This document shows positions 13,297 through 14,576 of a stretch of 14,576 nucleotides of DNA, piece after piece. The notes beneath the pieces are model-generated. The model searched no databases and was not told the DNA's origin. It was given only the letters and a program-made list of their open reading frames with translations. Position numbers and translations under genes: made by a program. Source of the DNA: an uncultured Pseudodesulfovibrio sp. (GTDB taxonomy: Bacteria > Desulfobacterota > Desulfovibrionia > Desulfovibrionales > Desulfovibrionaceae). The DNA lies in assembly GCA_947259235.1 (NCBI GenBank), contig CAMYLL010000029.1, positions 1-14,576 on the forward strand, written 5' to 3'. Each line of letters opens with the position of its first letter. Position 1 is the first letter of the stretch.

Positions 13297-14034
13297 ATGA
13301 CATCTTTGCGCAGCTTCCTCGACTCCCTCGGCTTCCTCACCCGGCTCGCCCCGGCCCGGGTCATGGCCGAAGACGAAATGAACCGGTGCATGATCCACAT
13401 GCCCCTGGTGGGCGCGGTCCTTGGCGCGGCGGTGACCCTGCCCTTTGCCCTGGGGTTCTTCTCGTCCTCGCCGTGGGTCCAGGCGTGGCTCATGGTCCTG
13501 CTCAGCGTCTATCTCACGCGCGGACTGCATTTCGACGGTCTGGCCGATGTCTGCGACGCGGTCACCACCCATGCCGACCCCGGCAGGTTCTGGACGGTGA
13601 TCAAGGACAGCCGCTCCGGCCCTTTCGGCGTCATCGGGCTGGTCATGGTCATCGGCGGCCAGATTATCCTCTTTCATGAAATGGTCATGGCAGGCAGCTA
13701 TCTGGCTATCGCCTGGACGTTCATCCTGGGCCGCACCGCCTGCGTCTGTCTCGGCTACTCGGTGCGCCATCTGACCCGCCCGGGCCTGGGCAAGCTGTTC
13801 ATAGACGGAGCCACCCTGGGCGTGGCCCTGACCGCCACGGGGATCACCTTCCTGGCGGGGATATTCCTGGCCGGACCAATCACAACCCTGGCCGCCATCG
13901 TCTTTGCCACGGCGGCCCTGCTGCCCCTGCACCGCCTGGCCGGACACGTGGGCGGCGCCAACGGCGACTTTCTCGGCTGCGCCGTGCTCCTGGGCGAGCT
14001 GGCCGCCGGACTCGGCTTCGTCTTTCTGCAATAA
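13297..14034 (+). CDS. cobS: Adenosylcobinamide-GDP ribazoletransferase (cobalamin synthase)
   Basis: CobS, 245 aa, joins adenosylcobinamide-GDP to alpha-ribazole (or its phosphate) in the last assembly of the cobalamin nucleotide loop, in the inner membrane. The signature LHFDGLADVCDA (77-88) supplies the metal-binding aspartates. KDSRSGPFG (103-111) follows, and GGANGDFLGCAVLLGELAAG near the C-terminus completes the family pattern. About six hydrophobic segments agree with a polytopic protein. The start codon directly follows the SAM hydrolase stop (TAA then ATG), so the two are in one operon. Length is typical (about 245-260 aa). No other cobalamin nucleotide-loop gene is visible in the window. 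Confidence 0.96.
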   Translation: MTSLRSFLDSLGFLTRLAPARVMAEDEMNRCMIHMPLVGAVLGAAVTLPFALGFFSSSPWVQAWLMVLLSVYLTRGLHFDGLADVCDAVTTHADPGRFWTVIKDSRSGPFGVIGLVMVIGGQIILFHEMVMAGSYLAIAWTFILGRTACVCLGYSVRHLTRPGLGKLFIDGATLGVALTATGITFLAGIFLAGPITTLAAIVFATAALLPLHRLAGHVGGANGDFLGCAVLLGELAAGLGFVFLQ

Positions 14035-14078
14035 CGTCGACAGGCCATAGGCCCGACACCCTGCCCCGTGGAGGCAAC

Positions 14079-14576
14079 ATGACTCTGACACCGAAATCGA
14101 CGCACTCCGCCCTGGCCCTCGCCCTGACCCTCATGCTGGCCGTCGCCCTGCCGGGCTGCGCCCCCAAGGTCAAGCTCTTCGCGGCACAGGCCACCGAACC
14201 GCTCAAGGAATTCACCCTGGAAGGCGAGGGGGACGACAAGATCGCCCTGGTCCACCTGACAGGTTTCCTGGCCGCCCAGCCCAGCAAGGGCATGCTGCTC
14301 TCCACGCCAAGCCCGGTGCAGGAGACCGTCAGCGTGCTCAAGCTGGCCGAGGATGACGAAACGGTCAAGGCGGTGGTCCTGGCCATCGACTCCCCGGGCG
14401 GAACCACCACGGCCTCGGACATCCTCTACCACGAGATCGCGGCCTTCAAGCAGCGCACGGGCAAGAAGGTCGTTGTGGCCATGTTCGACGTGGCCGCCTC
14501 GGGCGGGTATTACGCCGCCCTTCCCGCGGACTGGATCATGGCCCACCCCACCACCATCACCGGCTCGGTGGGCGTG
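14079..14576 (+). CDS. sppA: SppA-type S49 signal-peptide peptidase, lipoprotein form (3' end outside window)
   Basis: The first 166 codons of a family S49 serine peptidase are present. A signal segment (residues about 11-24, LALALTLMLAVAL) ends in LPGC, with C27 a candidate lipidation site. The protein would then be a membrane-anchored lipoprotein instead of having the usual N-terminal transmembrane helix. The catalytic-domain landmarks are IALVHLTGFL, VVLAIDSPGGTTTASD (oxyanion region), VVAMFDVAASGGYYAALPAD, where the serine of ASGGYY is the expected nucleophile, and TTITGSVGV. The paired lysine lies beyond the window. SppA degrades cleaved signal peptides and membrane peptides. The start ATG 14079 has GGAGG five bases upstream. 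It follows cobS by 44 nt in the same direction. Confidence 0.92.
   Translation, partial: MTLTPKSTHSALALALTLMLAVALPGCAPKVKLFAAQATEPLKEFTLEGEGDDKIALVHLTGFLAAQPSKGMLLSTPSPVQETVSVLKLAEDDETVKAVVLAIDSPGGTTTASDILYHEIAAFKQRTGKKVVVAMFDVAASGGYYAALPADWIMAHPTTITGSVGV

Overview
The window looks like chromosomal DNA from a sulfate-reducing member of the Desulfovibrionaceae (Desulfovibrio/Pseudodesulfovibrio type). The basis is a complete dsrA-dsrB-dsrD block followed by the start of dsrN. The DsrA and DsrB lengths (439 and 381 aa) and cysteine spacing match the Desulfovibrio enzymes as I remember them. No mobile element, CRISPR array, rRNA or tRNA was found. Assignments rest on reading the translations and on memory of the families; no database search was made.

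Left part (1-3840, minus strand): dsrA, dsrB, dsrD and a window-truncated dsrN form the dissimilatory sulfite reductase operon. Two strong hairpins divide it, one between dsrB and dsrD and one terminator-like between dsrD and dsrN. A candidate sigma70-type promoter lies about 170-200 nt upstream of dsrA, so the leader is long. Divergent from it (4164-5086, plus strand) is a two-gene unit: a CxxCxxCC (YkgJ-type) cysteine-rich protein overlapping an 85-aa protein I do not recognise.

Middle (5155-7400, minus strand): a two-gene nucleotide-sugar operon encodes a soluble CapD/WbpM-type UDP-sugar 4,6-dehydratase and a close relative of UDP-sulfoquinovose synthase (SQD1/SqdB/Agl3). That family uses sulfite as sulfur donor, so a sulfite-consuming sugar enzyme lies about 1.5 kb from the sulfite reductase operon. 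A gene-free stretch of about 430 nt follows, ending in two tandem hairpins.

Right-centre (7829-11320, minus strand): four genes in the same direction with gaps of 67-77 nt. In transcription order they are a stand-alone PocR sensory-domain protein, a tandem universal stress protein, an AraC-family regulator and a monofunctional proline dehydrogenase. They may form one stress/nutrient-sensing unit, although a candidate internal promoter precedes the stress protein.

Right end (11593-14576, plus strand): a tightly packed series of a YitT-type membrane protein, an S-adenosylmethionine hydrolase (SAM hydroxide adenosyltransferase), CobS (the last step of cobalamin nucleotide-loop assembly) and the start of an SppA-type S49 peptidase with a lipoprotein signal. 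The first three abut with no gap.

The most interesting point is the set of sulfite-linked functions around dsr: sulfite reductase, predicted sirohaem amidation (DsrN), a candidate sulfite-using sugar synthase, and an uncharacterised cysteine-rich/85-aa pair divergent from dsrA.
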